Assembly (NCBI RefSeq): GCF_003967535.1
Contig: NZ_BIFR01000001.1
Coordinates: 239,493 to 303,492 of the forward strand
Direction of reading: 5' to 3'
Source of the DNA: Tengunoibacter tsumagoiensis
Lineage (GTDB): Bacteria; Chloroflexota; Ktedonobacteria; Ktedonobacterales; Ktedonobacteraceae
Length of the DNA stretch: 64,000 bases
The first letter of the stretch is position 1, and every line of letters starts with the position of its first letter. This document shows positions 38,913 through 53,195 of the stretch, one piece after another. The notes under the pieces were generated by a model. It saw only the letters and a list, made by a program, of their open reading frames with translations, made no database searches and had not been told where the DNA came from. Position numbers and translations under genes: made by a program.

Positions 38913-39383
38913 TTACCAGCGATAATGAGCGAAGGCTTTGTTGGACTCCGCCATCTTGTGGGTCTCTTCACGTTTTTTAATAGTTGCACCCTGACCCGCA
39001 GCTGCATCCATCAATTCGCTGGCAAGCTTCTCTGACATGCTTCGGCCATTACGAGTACGAGCCGATTTAATCAGCCAGCGCATTGCCAACGCAAGTCCTC
39101 GATCGTTTCTTACTTCGACGGGAACCTGGTAGGTAGAACCACCGACACGGCGGGGCTTTACCTCGGTGCTGGGTTTGGCGTTCTTCAGCGCCTGCTCAAA
39201 AACTTCAAGCGGGGGCCGCTTCTGCTTGTTCTCAATTGCATCAAATGCATCATAAATGATGCGCTCGGCCAGGCTTCGTTTGCCATCATACATTAACTTG
39301 CTAATAAAGCGAGTTACGTTCCTGCTTCTGAACTTTGCATCCGGCACATCCGGCCTTCGCACCACTCTCTTACGTCTTGGCAT
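38913..39383 (-). CDS. rpsG: 30S ribosomal protein S7
   Basis: Organises the small-subunit head. 156 residues from [47 protein letters not shown] to [20 protein letters not shown]. Start at 39383 has GAGG upstream; the open frame to 39440 is leader sequence. Confidence 0.99.
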   Translation of the reverse strand: MPRRKRVVRRPDVPDAKFRSRNVTRFISKLMYDGKRSLAERIIYDAFDAIENKQKRPPLEVFEQALKNAKPSTEVKPRRVGGSTYQVPVEVRNDRGLALAMRWLIKSARTRNGRSMSEKLASELMDAAAGQGATIKKREETHKMAESNKAFAHYRW

Positions 39384-39724
39384 GTTCTGCCTCCTCAGTG
39401 TCTCTTTCGGATCTGCTTGCTTATCATCTTTTGTCCCCACATGGGACTGTCAGCATCTCTGACACCTACCATGGCCCTCTCAGGCTGGCAGACACCAGAA
39501 AAGGCGTCGATTCGACTGAGAAGCAGAGCGCTCCTCCATCTCTTTCGGACGCCTACACGCGGGTGCCTATCCATGTTGACTGCCAGTCAGCTTCTTCTTG
39601 ATCCACAAATAATCCAAGCCGGAGCACTACGACTGAACCAGGAGAACACCCGACAATCATCGCTCGTGGGGCTACAGCCAGCACTGCCTGCCTGCGATGA
39701 CGTGTGATTTACCGATCTGCGTAC
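39384..39724. other. 341-nt gap between rpsL and rpsG
   Basis: No gene and no clear promoter seen. It holds a small inverted repeat CTGACTGGCAGTCAA (minus strand, near 39575-39595). In most str operons the two genes are close, so this is an enlarged spacer, comparable to those before rplF-rplR and rplV. Confidence 0.5.
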
Positions 39725-40174
39725 TTACTTTTTGCCCTTGGTTGGTGCCGCTACCTGACCGGGCTTCGGACGCTTGGCACCGTACTTCGAGCGACCACGA
39801 CGACGCTTTGAGACGCCCTCGCTGTCCAACGTACCACGTACAATATGGTAACGCACGCTTGGCAGGTCCTTTACACGACCGCCACGAATGAGCACTACCG
39901 AGTGCTCCTGCAAATTATGCCCTTCACCTGGAATGTACGCAGTGACTTCCATCTGATTCGACAACCTTACACGGGCAATCTTACGCATTGCCGAGTTTGG
40001 CTTCTTGGGCGTCATGGTTCTTACCTGGGTGCAGACGCCACGCTTCTGGGGCGAACCACGCAGGCGGGAGGTCCTGTTCTTTAATGCGTTGTACGAATAA
40101 AGCAACGCAGGGGCCTTCACCTTTTTTTGTTTGTGCGAACGGCCCTTCCGGACCAGCTGATTAATTGTCGGCAA
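39725..40174 (-). CDS. rpsL: 30S ribosomal protein S12
   Basis: Decoding-centre protein. 149 residues: [95 protein letters not shown]. Lysines in TPKKPNS, where streptomycin-resistance changes are known in other species, are wild type. Start is TTG at 40174 with GGGAGG eight bases upstream. Confidence 0.98.
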   Translation of the reverse strand: MPTINQLVRKGRSHKQKKVKAPALLYSYNALKNRTSRLRGSPQKRGVCTQVRTMTPKKPNSAMRKIARVRLSNQMEVTAYIPGEGHNLQEHSVVLIRGGRVKDLPSVRYHIVRGTLDSEGVSKRRRGRSKYGAKRPKPGQVAAPTKGKK

Positions 40175-40205
40175 GGAACGATCCTCCCTGTCCTTGTTCT
40201 AAGGC

Positions 40206-40230
40206 TAAGCGGAAAGAAGGTCTTTCCGCT
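40206..40230. other. Perfect 10-bp hairpin between rpoC and rpsL
   Basis: AAGCGGAAAG, 5-nt loop, CTTTCCGCTT. On the minus strand it is followed by AGCCTTAG, not a T-run; on the plus strand it is followed by TCTTTTCTT. It may be an RNA-processing site or partial terminator separating rpoC from the str genes. Confidence 0.6.
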
Positions 40231-40265
40231 TTCTTTTCTTCATACATATGCGATTGCATATACTA

Positions 40266-44603
<4,338 letters not shown>

Positions 44604-44705
44604 GCTACCTCCTGGGATAGGGGTTAGCGGCGCTCTCGCTCAGCGCCGCTCTGCCATGACAGTATCTTCATCTACATGAATAGCTTTGCAGTGACAACCC
44701 CGATC

Positions 44706-47700
44706 TTATTGGTCTCCTTCAAAACCGGACAGGTTAATACCCAGTTCCGGCATCACATCGTTAGAGGTATCTTCGACAAATTGGATCTTCTGTTCGTCTT
44801 CATTGAGGACCTCAACGTTGATGCCCAGACTTTGCAATTCTTTTACGAGCACTTTGAAGGATTCTGGAACGCCCGGCTCCATGATGTTCTCTCCCTTCAC
44901 AATGGCTTCGTAGGTCTTTACACGCCCCACAACGTCATCCGACTTCACCGTCAGGATCTCTTGCAGGATATGTGCTGCTCCATAGGCTTCCAGAGCCCAG
45001 ACTTCCATCTCACCAAAACGCTGACCACCAAACTGCGCTTTACCACCCAGCGGCTGCTGTGTAATCAAGCTGTATGGTCCAGTTGAACGAGCATGAACTT
45101 TGTCTTCCACCAGGTGAGCCAGTTTCAACATGTAGTTGTAACCCACGGTGATGTGATGATCAAAGGGCTCGCCTGTTCGTCCATCATAAAGCTGAACTTT
45201 TCCGGTCTCAGGAAGACCTGCACGACGCAGGAACTCTTCAATATCTTCTTCGGTCGCACCGTCAAAAACGGGGGTGGCGATCTTGAAGCCCAGGACGCTG
45301 GCAGCCCAGCCCAGGTGGGTCTCCATGATCTGACCGATGTTCATACGGTGAGGTACGCCCAATGGGTTAAGAATGATGTCGACTGGTGTGCCATCGGGCA
45401 GGAATGGCATATCTTCAATTGGCAAGACGCGTGAGATAACACCCTTATTCCCGTGACGTCCAGCCATTTTGTCGCCCGCGCCGATCTTACGCTTCTGCGC
45501 AATACTGACACGAACGAGCTGGTTGACGCCTGGGGAGAGCTCATCGCCCGCTTCGCGTGAGAAGACTTTGACTTCGACGATCTTACCGCGCTCACCATGA
45601 GGGACACGCAATGAGGTGTCTTTTACTTCACGCGCTTTTTCACCAAAGATGGCGCGCAACAGTTTCTCTTCCGCCGTCAGCTCGGTCTCACCTTTCGGTG
45701 TGATCTTACCAACGAGGATATCCTGCGGTCCAACTTCAGCTCCAACATAGATGATGCCACGCTCATCGAGATTGCGCAGACCCTCTTCACCAACGTTTGG
45801 AATATCGCGTGTGATCTCTTCAGGTCCCAGTTTGGTATCTCGAGCATCGATCTCGTACTTCTCAATGTGAATGGAGGTAAAGAGATCTTCATGCACGATC
45901 CGCTCGCTGATCAGGATGGCGTCCTCGAAGTTACCGCCCTCCCAGCTCATAAAGGCTACGAGAATATTCTGCCCCAGGGCCAGCTCGCCCTTTTCAGTTG
46001 ACGTGTTGTCCGCGATAACCTGGCCAGCATTGACGTAATCACCCTTTTTCACAATTGGGCGCTGGTTAATGCAGGTACCTGCATTTGAACGCACAAACTT
46101 GCGCAGGCGATGTCCGTAGATGGTGCCACTTTCGTCCATAATCTCGATACGACGAGCCGTTGCTGAGACAACTTCGCCATCAACCCGGCTAATAACCACC
46201 TGGCCAGAGTCGATAGCGATCTGACGCTCGATACCTGTGCCGCAGATAGGAGACTGAGGACGCAGCAAAGGCACTGCCTGGCGCTGCATATTCGCACCCA
46301 TGAGAGCTCGGTTCACGTCGTCATGCTCAAGGAAGGGAATCAGAGCTGTGGCCACACTGACCGTCTGCCGGGGCGAGACGTCCATGTAGTCGATATTATC
46401 TGAGCTCTCTTCCAGAAACTCACCCTGATAACGGGCAAGAACGCGATCTTCTGTGAATTCATTGTCTTCGTTTAGCTTCGCGTTCGCCTGAGCGATCCAG
46501 AAGTTCTCTTCGTCATCAGCAGTATGATAATCAACTTCGTCTGTGACAAACGGACGCACACGAATGGTCGCTTCACCATACTGTTTAGCTAACTGCTGGA
46601 ACAGAGCTTCATCAATGCGCACTTTCATACGCGCTTTAATTAAGACCTCGCCAGACGCTGAAACCACATCCTCGCGCTCACGCCCAAACACACCACGGAA
46701 CTCGCGTCCAATCAGACGACGATCATTGGCAGGCAGGCGCTTATAGACTTTTCGGTACGGGGTCTCGATGAAACCATAGGGATTAATCTGTGCATACGTT
46801 GCCAGGTTACCGATCAGACCAATGTTTGGACCTTCCGGCGTTTCAATTGGACAGATACGGCCATAGTGCGATTCGTGGACGTCACGCACATCAAAACCTG
46901 CACGATCACGCGAGAGACCACCAGGTCCAAGAGCGGAGAGACGACGCTTGTGGCCAATCTCAGCCAGGGCGTTGGTCTGGTCCATAAACTGGGATAACTG
47001 GCTTCCACCAAAGAACTCTTTCATCGCCGCCACAACTGGACGGATATTGATCAGTGCATTTGGAGTGGCCTGCCCGGGTTCCTGGATGCTCATACGCTCT
47101 TTCACCACGCGCTCCATACGCAGAAGACCTACGCGGAATTGCGTCTGAATCAGCTCACCCACACAACGCACACGTCGGTTGCCCAGATGGTCGATATCGT
47201 CTTTACGACCTCGGCCATTGTTCAAGGAGACCAGGCGGCGAATAATATTGACAAGATCATCCTGGGTAAGAATGCGCTGGCTCTGAGGGACCGAAAGGTC
47301 CATCTTGCGATTGAGCTTATAGCGGCCAACACTCCCCAGATCATAACGGCGAGCATTGAAGAAGAGATTACGGACGAGAGAGCGCGCGTTATCCAACGTG
47401 GCTGGATCGCCCGGGCGGAGCTTTTTATACAGCTCTAGAAGTGCCTCATCCTCTTTTTTCACAGGATCACGATCCAACGTAGCCTGAATATAGCGGATGG
47501 TCGCATCGTTATCGACGCCAGCAAACGCATCCAGAATCCCCTGATCCGTTGACAGATCCAGATTCTCCGAATGCCAGACCTCCTTGGCCAGACTCGAGAT
47601 CGCTCGCAGCAGCGTCGTCACGGGGATCTTACGCTTGCGATCGATCTTCACAGTCAACAGGTTCTTATTGCTGGTCTCAAACTCTAACCAGGCACCGCGA

Positions 47701-48203
47701 CCAGGGATGAGCTTGGCAGCATATAATTTTTTGCCCGTCGTTACATCTTCATCTACCGTAAAGTAGACACCTGGCGAACGAACGAGCTGGCTCACCACCA
47801 CACGCTCTGCACCATTAATGATAAAGGTGCCATCAGTCGTCATTAACGGGAAATCACCCATGAAGACATCTTTCTCGATGATTTCGCCGGTCTCTTTATT
47901 AATTAAACGAGCCTTGACATTTAGAGGAGCAGAGAAGCTCGCATCGCGATCACGACACTCGTCCTCACTATACTTTGGCTTACCAAAGGGTTCAGGTGGT
48001 ACAATAAATTCCAGACTCAGATTTTTACCAGTGAAATCTTCAATGGGGGAAATCTCAGAAAAGAGTTCATGTAGACCCTCTCTTTTAAACCATTCAAAGG
48101 AGTCAAGTTGAATCTGAATCAGGCCAGGCATTGGCCGTATGTCGGGAATACGTGCAAATGATACACGTTCCGGGAGCGCAACGGCCTTTGTGCTTACTGC
48201 CAT
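44706..48203 (-). CDS. rpoB: DNA-directed RNA polymerase subunit beta
   Basis: 1165 residues from ATG 48203 (GGAGGA upstream; the open frame to 48254 is leader). Conserved: [103 protein letters not shown] (rifampicin-binding region, apparently without unusual substitutions), and [42 protein letters not shown]. rplJ-rplL and nusG genes that usually precede it are absent from the window. Confidence 0.99.
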   Translation of the reverse strand: MAVSTKAVALPERVSFARIPDIRPMPGLIQIQLDSFEWFKREGLHELFSEISPIEDFTGKNLSLEFIVPPEPFGKPKYSEDECRDRDASFSAPLNVKARLINKETGEIIEKDVFMGDFPLMTTDGTFIINGAERVVVSQLVRSPGVYFTVDEDVTTGKKLYAAKLIPGRGAWLEFETSNKNLLTVKIDRKRKIPVTTLLRAISSLAKEVWHSENLDLSTDQGILDAFAGVDNDATIRYIQATLDRDPVKKEDEALLELYKKLRPGDPATLDNARSLVRNLFFNARRYDLGSVGRYKLNRKMDLSVPQSQRILTQDDLVNIIRRLVSLNNGRGRKDDIDHLGNRRVRCVGELIQTQFRVGLLRMERVVKERMSIQEPGQATPNALINIRPVVAAMKEFFGGSQLSQFMDQTNALAEIGHKRRLSALGPGGLSRDRAGFDVRDVHESHYGRICPIETPEGPNIGLIGNLATYAQINPYGFIETPYRKVYKRLPANDRRLIGREFRGVFGREREDVVSASGEVLIKARMKVRIDEALFQQLAKQYGEATIRVRPFVTDEVDYHTADDEENFWIAQANAKLNEDNEFTEDRVLARYQGEFLEESSDNIDYMDVSPRQTVSVATALIPFLEHDDVNRALMGANMQRQAVPLLRPQSPICGTGIERQIAIDSGQVVISRVDGEVVSATARRIEIMDESGTIYGHRLRKFVRSNAGTCINQRPIVKKGDYVNAGQVIADNTSTEKGELALGQNILVAFMSWEGGNFEDAILISERIVHEDLFTSIHIEKYEIDARDTKLGPEEITRDIPNVGEEGLRNLDERGIIYVGAEVGPQDILVGKITPKGETELTAEEKLLRAIFGEKAREVKDTSLRVPHGERGKIVEVKVFSREAGDELSPGVNQLVRVSIAQKRKIGAGDKMAGRHGNKGVISRVLPIEDMPFLPDGTPVDIILNPLGVPHRMNIGQIMETHLGWAASVLGFKIATPVFDGATEEDIEEFLRRAGLPETGKVQLYDGRTGEPFDHHITVGYNYMLKLAHLVEDKVHARSTGPYSLITQQPLGGKAQFGGQRFGEMEVWALEAYGAAHILQEILTVKSDDVVGRVKTYEAIVKGENIMEPGVPESFKVLVKELQSLGINVEVLNEDEQKIQFVEDTSNDVMPELGINLSGFEGDQ

Positions 48204-48354
48204 ACGTGGTGTTCTCCTCTCACCTAATCGCCCATAGAGGAAATTGAGAGACACGGAAAACCCGCCCCTCTCAGGGTAACAGAAAACGGAAAAGTTAAAA
48301 ATGAGATAATTGCTTAAATAATGCCTGTGTTGTGAAACGGTCTATGACAAGAAA

Positions 48355-48387
48355 AGTAACCACTTGCACTTACGATAAGTAGTTACT
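48355..48387. other. Inverted repeat in rpoB leader
   Basis: AGTAAC-CACTT and AAGT-AGTTACT form a ~11-bp stem with an 11-nt loop, about 150 nt upstream of the rpoB ATG. No T-run follows. Candidate regulatory or RNase III-like processing structure. Confidence 0.5.
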
Positions 48388-48790
48388 CCTACGCCCCTAC
48401 ACGTGCAATCTGTCTACTACACACGCCTATCCCCTCTACTGGAGATAAAAACAAGCCGGGCTAGCGGCAAAACTGAAACAGCAAAAAACACCACACGATG
48501 TACCACCCCTGCAAAACAATGTTCTGCTTGCTCAAACCTTACGGTCCGCCTGGGTTCCAGTACGTGCTATGTGGTCTATTGATATCCTCATGAACTTATG
48601 GTTTAGGGGAGTAATGTGTTGTTTCGTCCTGCGCCTCGTCTCTTGGCCTTTGCTTGCACCTGTGCTATGAATTCGTTATACCATTACTATTACTAGTATA
48701 ATCACCATCAAAAATGAGAAAAAAGCCTGTACATGCTGTCCATTTTGCCTCTCTCATTTTCTTTGCAGCATCATACACTGGCAAGGGGAA

Positions 48791-48819
48791 ATTATACGCC
48801 ATTCGTCAACACATGTCAA
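48791..48819 (-). promoter_or_regulatory. Consensus promoter for rpoBC
   Basis: Minus strand TTGACA, 17-nt spacer, TATAAT: a perfect match to the sigma-70/SigA consensus in both boxes and spacing. A second TTGACG lies inside the spacer. Start would be near 48784. One of the strongest predicted promoters in the window. Confidence 0.9.
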
Positions 48820-49019
48820 TACTTTCTGGGCTTCCTCTAAAAAAGCTCTTCAGAAGTAAGGTGGCTTGTCTGTGGGGGCTCCCCAATTGGAGCTCTCATG
48901 TCTCTTTCTCTATCCTCTGTAGTATACCATAAAAAGGACCATTTATTCTACTTTTTTGGCTCCCAATTTGTAAGCAATTCTATCATTTCAATGGGTAATG
49001 ACGTTTGCTTCATGAAGAA

Positions 49020-49044
49020 GGCAGGTTGTGCACACCAACCTGCC
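49020..49044. terminator. Hairpin downstream of the four-helix membrane protein gene
   Basis: GGCAGGTTG, 7-nt loop, CAACCTGCC; on the minus strand followed by TTCTTC, a weak T-tract. Lies ~30 nt past the stop at 49073 and isolates that gene from the rpoB promoter. Confidence 0.6.
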
Positions 49045-49072
49045 TGGCTATCAAGCTATCACTACTGCGGCT

Positions 49073-49909
49073 CTATGCGACGCTGGCTATACTCTGCTCG
49101 GCTTCTTCAAGCGCAAGCTCGATCTCTTCGCCCAGAGATGGGCTCCAGACGCGCTCAGCATCCATCCAGCGTTTGCGCAACAGGAAGAGAAGTTGCTTCT
49201 GATCTTCACAGGATAACAGGTTCAGGTCCACCATCGATTCCGGATTTCCAGGGTAGATGATGGTCATGACAAAGTTATCAATGCGAATAGTCGCCTGGCC
49301 ATTTAATTTATAGGTATGGGATGATCCCAGCTTACGACCAAAGGAGATGCCGCCTGTAATACCAATGATGATAAATGAGGCTGAAATTATGCTGACAACG
49401 AGGCCCGCAAGGGTAAGAAGAACAACAATAGCAGTTGCAAAGATAACGAGCAGAGGATCTGGAAGCTGAAGTGTCCAACCCAACAAAATATCTGGAACCA
49501 ATCCGACCAGTACCGCCACAAAACACCAGAAGGAGCTATTCATAATCCAGAAAATGCTCTTCATATTTTCTGATGACAGATCACGCACCATGATGGTCTC
49601 TTTCCCATCAAAGGTAACCATGCCTTCATGATTGCCCGCATGCAGAGCCGATAGAAAACGAATGATCAGGATGCTTCCTCCCAGGGCAATGCAGCTCAAG
49701 AACCAGGAGAGACCGACCAATGCATCCTGCCATTTGAGATAGAATGTCAATGTATGTTGATAGGTCTGCCAGATCGCCAGCCCTACCAGCCCCGCTACCA
49801 CTCCACTGATAATGAGAGTGACTAAAAAGAGCCAGCTCAGCCTGCGAATATGGCTGTATCGCGCATCATCCAGATCAAACCTGTAGCTATCGTCCGCTCT
49901 GTGTATCAT
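49073..49909 (-). CDS. Unknown membrane protein with four predicted helices
   Basis: 278 residues; not a family I recognise. Hydrophobic helices lie at about 25-47, 62-84, 120-143 and 150-182. Between helices 2 and 3 and after helix 4 there are polar domains; the last ~95 residues look like a soluble cytoplasmic part with a Glu-rich end. GAGGGGAAC just precedes the ATG. It lies alone between rpoB and cysK on the same strand. Function cannot be assigned. Confidence 0.75.
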   Translation of the reverse strand: MIHRADDSYRFDLDDARYSHIRRLSWLFLVTLIISGVVAGLVGLAIWQTYQHTLTFYLKWQDALVGLSWFLSCIALGGSILIIRFLSALHAGNHEGMVTFDGKETIMVRDLSSENMKSIFWIMNSSFWCFVAVLVGLVPDILLGWTLQLPDPLLVIFATAIVVLLTLAGLVVSIISASFIIIGITGGISFGRKLGSSHTYKLNGQATIRIDNFVMTIIYPGNPESMVDLNLLSCEDQKQLLFLLRKRWMDAERVWSPSLGEEIELALEEAEQSIASVA

Positions 49910-50111
49910 GTTCCCCTCAATTCAACAGCACTTGTATGGTTGGCCTCCATATGGTCTGGCTGTTCTACTTTCTTCGTGGCATCTTCTTCCTACACTCAAA
50001 GTGAAAGGCCCAGGATCTCGCGCTCTTTTTGCGCCCCTATCTCCTAAACGATTCAGACCATGCCAAGAGTTACAAAAGTAGAGATGAATTTTGAAAATCC
50101 ACGCATTTCGG

Positions 50112-51062
50112 TCAAGAACGTCCTCTCAGATCATCAAAAAGGATGGTTTGCAGGTAGCGTTCCGCTCCGCTGGGAAAGATCGCTACAATGACTTTACCAC
50201 GATTCTGCTCCTTGCGTGCTTCTTGCATACTGGCCCAGGCCACTGCTCCACTGCTAATACCAATTGACAGACCCTCCGCTTTCATCAGCGCGATGGCGGT
50301 CTCCACTGCCTGCTGATCACTGACGGGGATAATACGATCAATGAGATCTACCCGCAGAGTATCTGGAATAAAACCTGATCCCAGACCTTCAATACGATGC
50401 GGACCCGGTCGTCCTCCTGAGAGGAGCGCACAGGTTGCTGGCTCGACGGCAACGATCTCGATGGAAGGTTTATGAGCACGGAGCCCTTCAGCCAGGCCTG
50501 TGAGCGTTCCGCCTGTCCCGACGCCGATTACGACAATATCCACCAGGCCAGCGCTCTGCTCCCAGATCTCTTCTGCTGTATGCTCACGATGAGCACGAGG
50601 GTTAGCCTGATTATAAAACTGTTGAGGATACCAGGTATGAGGAAGAGTCGTCCGAAGCTCAATGACTTTGTTAATAGCTCCTCGCATCCCCTGCGCGGCT
50701 GGAGTCAAAATAACCTGCGCACCCAGGCGCTGGAGAAGTAAGCGCCGCTCCAGACTGACGGTATCGGGCATGGTGAGAGTACAGTGATACCCCCGCGCCG
50801 CAGCAATAACCGCCAGCGCAAGGCCCATATTCCCACTGGTTGGCTCAGTTATGGTGCTGCCCACTCGCAAAAGCCCCTGAGACTCTGCTTCAATGACCAT
50901 CTGTAAGGCAACACGATCTTTAGAGCTTCCGCTCGGATTAAACATCTCAAGCTTCGCCAGAACAGTAGCAACGCTACCCTCGGCCTGCTCAACAAAATGC
51001 TTTAATTCGATTAAAGGGGTATGACCAACAATATCAGCCACATTGCTTGCCCACTGGACCAT
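50112..51062 (-). CDS. cysK: Cysteine synthase / PLP-dependent beta-substitution enzyme
   Basis: Fold-type II PLP enzyme, probably O-acetylserine sulfhydrylase. 316 residues: PLIEL start, PLP lysine K48 in NPSGSSKDR, substrate loop EPTSGNMGLALA (usually TSGNTGI), PLP phosphate loop VGTGGTLTG, and SSGAVAWASM. The Met in TSGNMG and length fit CysK/CysM but cystathionine beta-synthase-like activity cannot be excluded. Seven bases after a receiver-protein gene and downstream of an Rrf2 regulator, suggesting co-transcription. Confidence 0.88.
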   Translation of the reverse strand: MVQWASNVADIVGHTPLIELKHFVEQAEGSVATVLAKLEMFNPSGSSKDRVALQMVIEAESQGLLRVGSTITEPTSGNMGLALAVIAAARGYHCTLTMPDTVSLERRLLLQRLGAQVILTPAAQGMRGAINKVIELRTTLPHTWYPQQFYNQANPRAHREHTAEEIWEQSAGLVDIVVIGVGTGGTLTGLAEGLRAHKPSIEIVAVEPATCALLSGGRPGPHRIEGLGSGFIPDTLRVDLIDRIIPVSDQQAVETAIALMKAEGLSIGISSGAVAWASMQEARKEQNRGKVIVAIFPSGAERYLQTILFDDLRGRS

Positions 51063-51069
51063 ACGTTCG

Positions 51070-51495
51070 CTAACTCTCTTTCTCGTCCGGTAGCAATGCT
51101 CGAATAATGCTGATCAACTCTTGAATATTAAACGGTTTACGTAAGAGGAGGCCAGCCTGTAGCCCCATCCTGTGCAATTCCCATTCATGGCTACCGGTAA
51201 TCACAATGATTGGTGTGTGCCTGGTGTTGCTATGTCCACGTAGCATCTTGTAAAGCGAACTGCCATCTAAAACTGGCAGGCCAACATCCAGGAGGATCAG
51301 GTCTGCTCCCATCGCTGGCAGTTTGTCTCTGGCAGTCTGTCCATCGGAGAAGATGCTCAAGCGCCAACGTCCAAATAACGAGAGTATATCAGTGAACATC
51401 TCTGCTAACCGTGGATCATCTTCAACAATTACGATCAGTTTACGCCTGTCTACTGCTTCTGCCACGTACAACCATCCCCTTTGCCTACTCATCAC
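51070..51495 (-). CDS. Single-domain response regulator
   Basis: 141 residues consisting only of a receiver domain: acidic pocket VEDD near residue 25, phospho-acceptor D70 in LILLDVGLPVLDG, Thr in VITGS and Lys in LLRKPF. No output domain, so it would act through protein contact or a phosphorelay. No kinase is adjacent on this strand. The real start may be a GTG nearer to residue 11. Confidence 0.85.
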   Translation of the reverse strand: MMSRQRGWLYVAEAVDRRKLIVIVEDDPRLAEMFTDILSLFGRWRLSIFSDGQTARDKLPAMGADLILLDVGLPVLDGSSLYKMLRGHSNTRHTPIIVITGSHEWELHRMGLQAGLLLRKPFNIQELISIIRALLPDEKES

Positions 51496-51571
51496 ATCCT
51501 CTGGTCCTGGTCTCCCTACCTGTGGCCGCCGTCGCTTGCTTAGTGCCGCTCCACGTATTTAGATCACTTAT

Positions 51572-52012
51572 TTAGATATAATACATTGTCTCTTCGGTAC
51601 TACCAGTGCGATGGCGTTGCGCAAGCTCCTCGATCGTTGTCGAGGTAAGGATCTGCTGCGTCATGGCATCAATTTTCTGCCACACATCCCGCAAGGCGCA
51701 CCCAGGAGAAAGCTTGCAAAAATCTGGGTTGGGGAGACATTCCATTGGAGGAACATAACCTTCAAGGGCCTGTAGAACCTCAGCCATCGTAATCTGGCTC
51801 GGTGCCTTCGCCAACATGTGACCACCTTTTGGCCCACGAACGCTTTTCACCAATCCTTCTTTACGTAAGACCATGAGGATCTGATCGAGATATTGCTCTG
51901 GAATATGCTGTCTGGTGGCAATATCCGCGCTTTCAATCGGCCCTTGCCCATAATAAGCGGCCATGTCGAGCATAGCTCGCAGGCCGTAATCTCCCTTCAT
52001 TGTCAATTTCAT
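51572..52012 (-). CDS. Rrf2-family transcription regulator with three cysteines
   Basis: Winged-helix DNA-binding protein of 146 residues: MKLTMKGDYGLRAMLDMA, HIPEQYLDQILMVLRKEGLVKSVRGPKGGHMLAK. Cysteines C92, C99 and C105 are close to the Fe-S ligands of IscR/NsrR-type members, so an iron-sulphur sensor is plausible. The neighbouring cysteine synthase also fits CymR-like control of sulphur metabolism, but CymR lacks the cluster. Start at 52012 matches the family; six upstream codons are also open. Confidence 0.9.
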   Translation of the reverse strand: MKLTMKGDYGLRAMLDMAAYYGQGPIESADIATRQHIPEQYLDQILMVLRKEGLVKSVRGPKGGHMLAKAPSQITMAEVLQALEGYVPPMECLPNPDFCKLSPGCALRDVWQKIDAMTQQILTSTTIEELAQRHRTGSTEETMYYI

Positions 52013-52379
52013 GCTGGAGAACCTTTCCACTGGGGCAAAGTGACTGACATTAGAAACCTTTTTTTCTAGTGTTAGGATATATCAGCAACGAATGCATGTC
52101 AATGGTTTCAGCCCCTTTCCTTGACAAAATCACTCAACAATCTCACCTTTTATCCCGCTAAGCCAATGCTTAATTTCTGCTGAGAATATTTCGCAGATCT
52201 CCTTTCAGGGTTGCAGGTGAACCGTACGCTCTCTATAATGTCTATATCTATCGTATACCTATTGTGTACCGTCTTTATTTGGCATATCTTTGACATAGTG
52301 AAGCATAGAGGATTCCCAATGAATCTTTCTCCGCTTCCTATTTACTTTACTTACCGGGGCTTTATCAGGGGAGGCGCTT
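52013..52379. other. Divergent region between Rrf2 gene and two-component system
   Basis: No gene. Contains the plus-strand promoter at 52211-52239 and a TTGACA at about 52121 on the plus strand without a good -10. The Rrf2 promoter, probably self-regulated, should lie at 52030-52110 on the minus strand, but I cannot fix it. Confidence 0.55.
52211..52239 (+). promoter_or_regulatory. Promoter of the OmpR-type two-component pair
   Basis: TTGCAG, 17-nt spacer, TATAAT. Start expected near 52246, leader ~135 nt before the response-regulator ATG at 52380. Confidence 0.8.
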
Positions 52380-53138
52380 ATGGATCAAGCTACTACGCAG
52401 CAGATCAATCAGGAGAAACCAGCACCTTTAAAGGTTCTGGTGGTAGATGATGAAGATAACATTATCGAGCTCATTCGGCTCGGTCTGCGCTATGAGGGCT
52501 TCCAGGTGGAGGTCGCTTCCGATGGCGAACAGGGCATTGCAGCTGCTCAACGGATTAATCCTGATCTCGTTATTCTCGATGTGATGATGCCTGGAATAGA
52601 TGGCCTGGAGGTCTGCCGACGGCTCCGCGCTAATCCTACGACGCGCGATGTGCCTGTTCTCATGCTGACGGCTAAAGATGAAGTTGGAGATCGCATCCTG
52701 GGTCTTCAGACCGGGGCCGACGATTATCTCACGAAACCGTTCGATTTCTATGAACTCCTTGAACGTATTAAGGCGATTCTTCGCCGACAAAGTCGAGCCC
52801 GGGCCAGTCAGGCGAATCCAAATGCTGAGGACTCTTCTCAGGTCCTGCAGTTCGGCGAGCTCGAGATGAATACATCGACCCGTGAGGTGACGCGCAGTGG
52901 TCAACCCATTGAATTGACGGTGACTGAGTATAATCTTCTTCATCTCTTTATGAGCCATCCACGCCAGGTCTTGGACCGACAAACAATTCTTAATCGCGTC
53001 TGGGGCTACGATTTTCTTGGTGAGACCAATATTATTGAGGTCTATGTACGCTATCTTCGAGAGAAAATAGAAGATTCTCCTAGCTCACCTCGTATGATTG
53101 TCACTGTTCGTGGGATTGGATATGTATTAAAAGGGTAG
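52380..53138 (+). CDS. OmpR/PhoB-family response regulator
   Basis: 252 residues. Receiver domain at ~17-135: VVDDEDNIIEL, phospho-acceptor D67 in LVILDVMMPGIDG, Thr in LTAKDE, Lys in LTKPF. A winged-helix output domain follows at ~155-252 (LTVTEYNLLHLFMSHPRQVLDRQTILNRVWGYDF, IEVYVRYLREKIE, VRGIGYVL). GGGGAGG precedes the ATG. Paired with the kinase gene 57 nt downstream. Confidence 0.96.
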   Translation: MDQATTQQINQEKPAPLKVLVVDDEDNIIELIRLGLRYEGFQVEVASDGEQGIAAAQRINPDLVILDVMMPGIDGLEVCRRLRANPTTRDVPVLMLTAKDEVGDRILGLQTGADDYLTKPFDFYELLERIKAILRRQSRARASQANPNAEDSSQVLQFGELEMNTSTREVTRSGQPIELTVTEYNLLHLFMSHPRQVLDRQTILNRVWGYDFLGETNIIEVYVRYLREKIEDSPSSPRMIVTVRGIGYVLKG

Positions 53139-53195
53139 CTTCTTTTTTCTATTGTTACTGTTACTCTCTGTGCTCATCTGTGGAGTTGTCGTACT

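Larger units (their letters stand above)
48204..49072. other. Long rpoB leader and upstream intergenic region
   Basis: About 870 nt without a gene. It contains a consensus promoter (48791-48819) reading to rpoB, an inverted repeat AGTAACCACTT/AAGTAGTTACT (48355-48387) in the leader, GGGGCTCCCC and GGAGCTC palindromic blocks near 48875-48895, and a hairpin downstream of the next gene (49020-49044). The ~580-nt leader is long for an rpoBC transcript. Confidence 0.75.
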
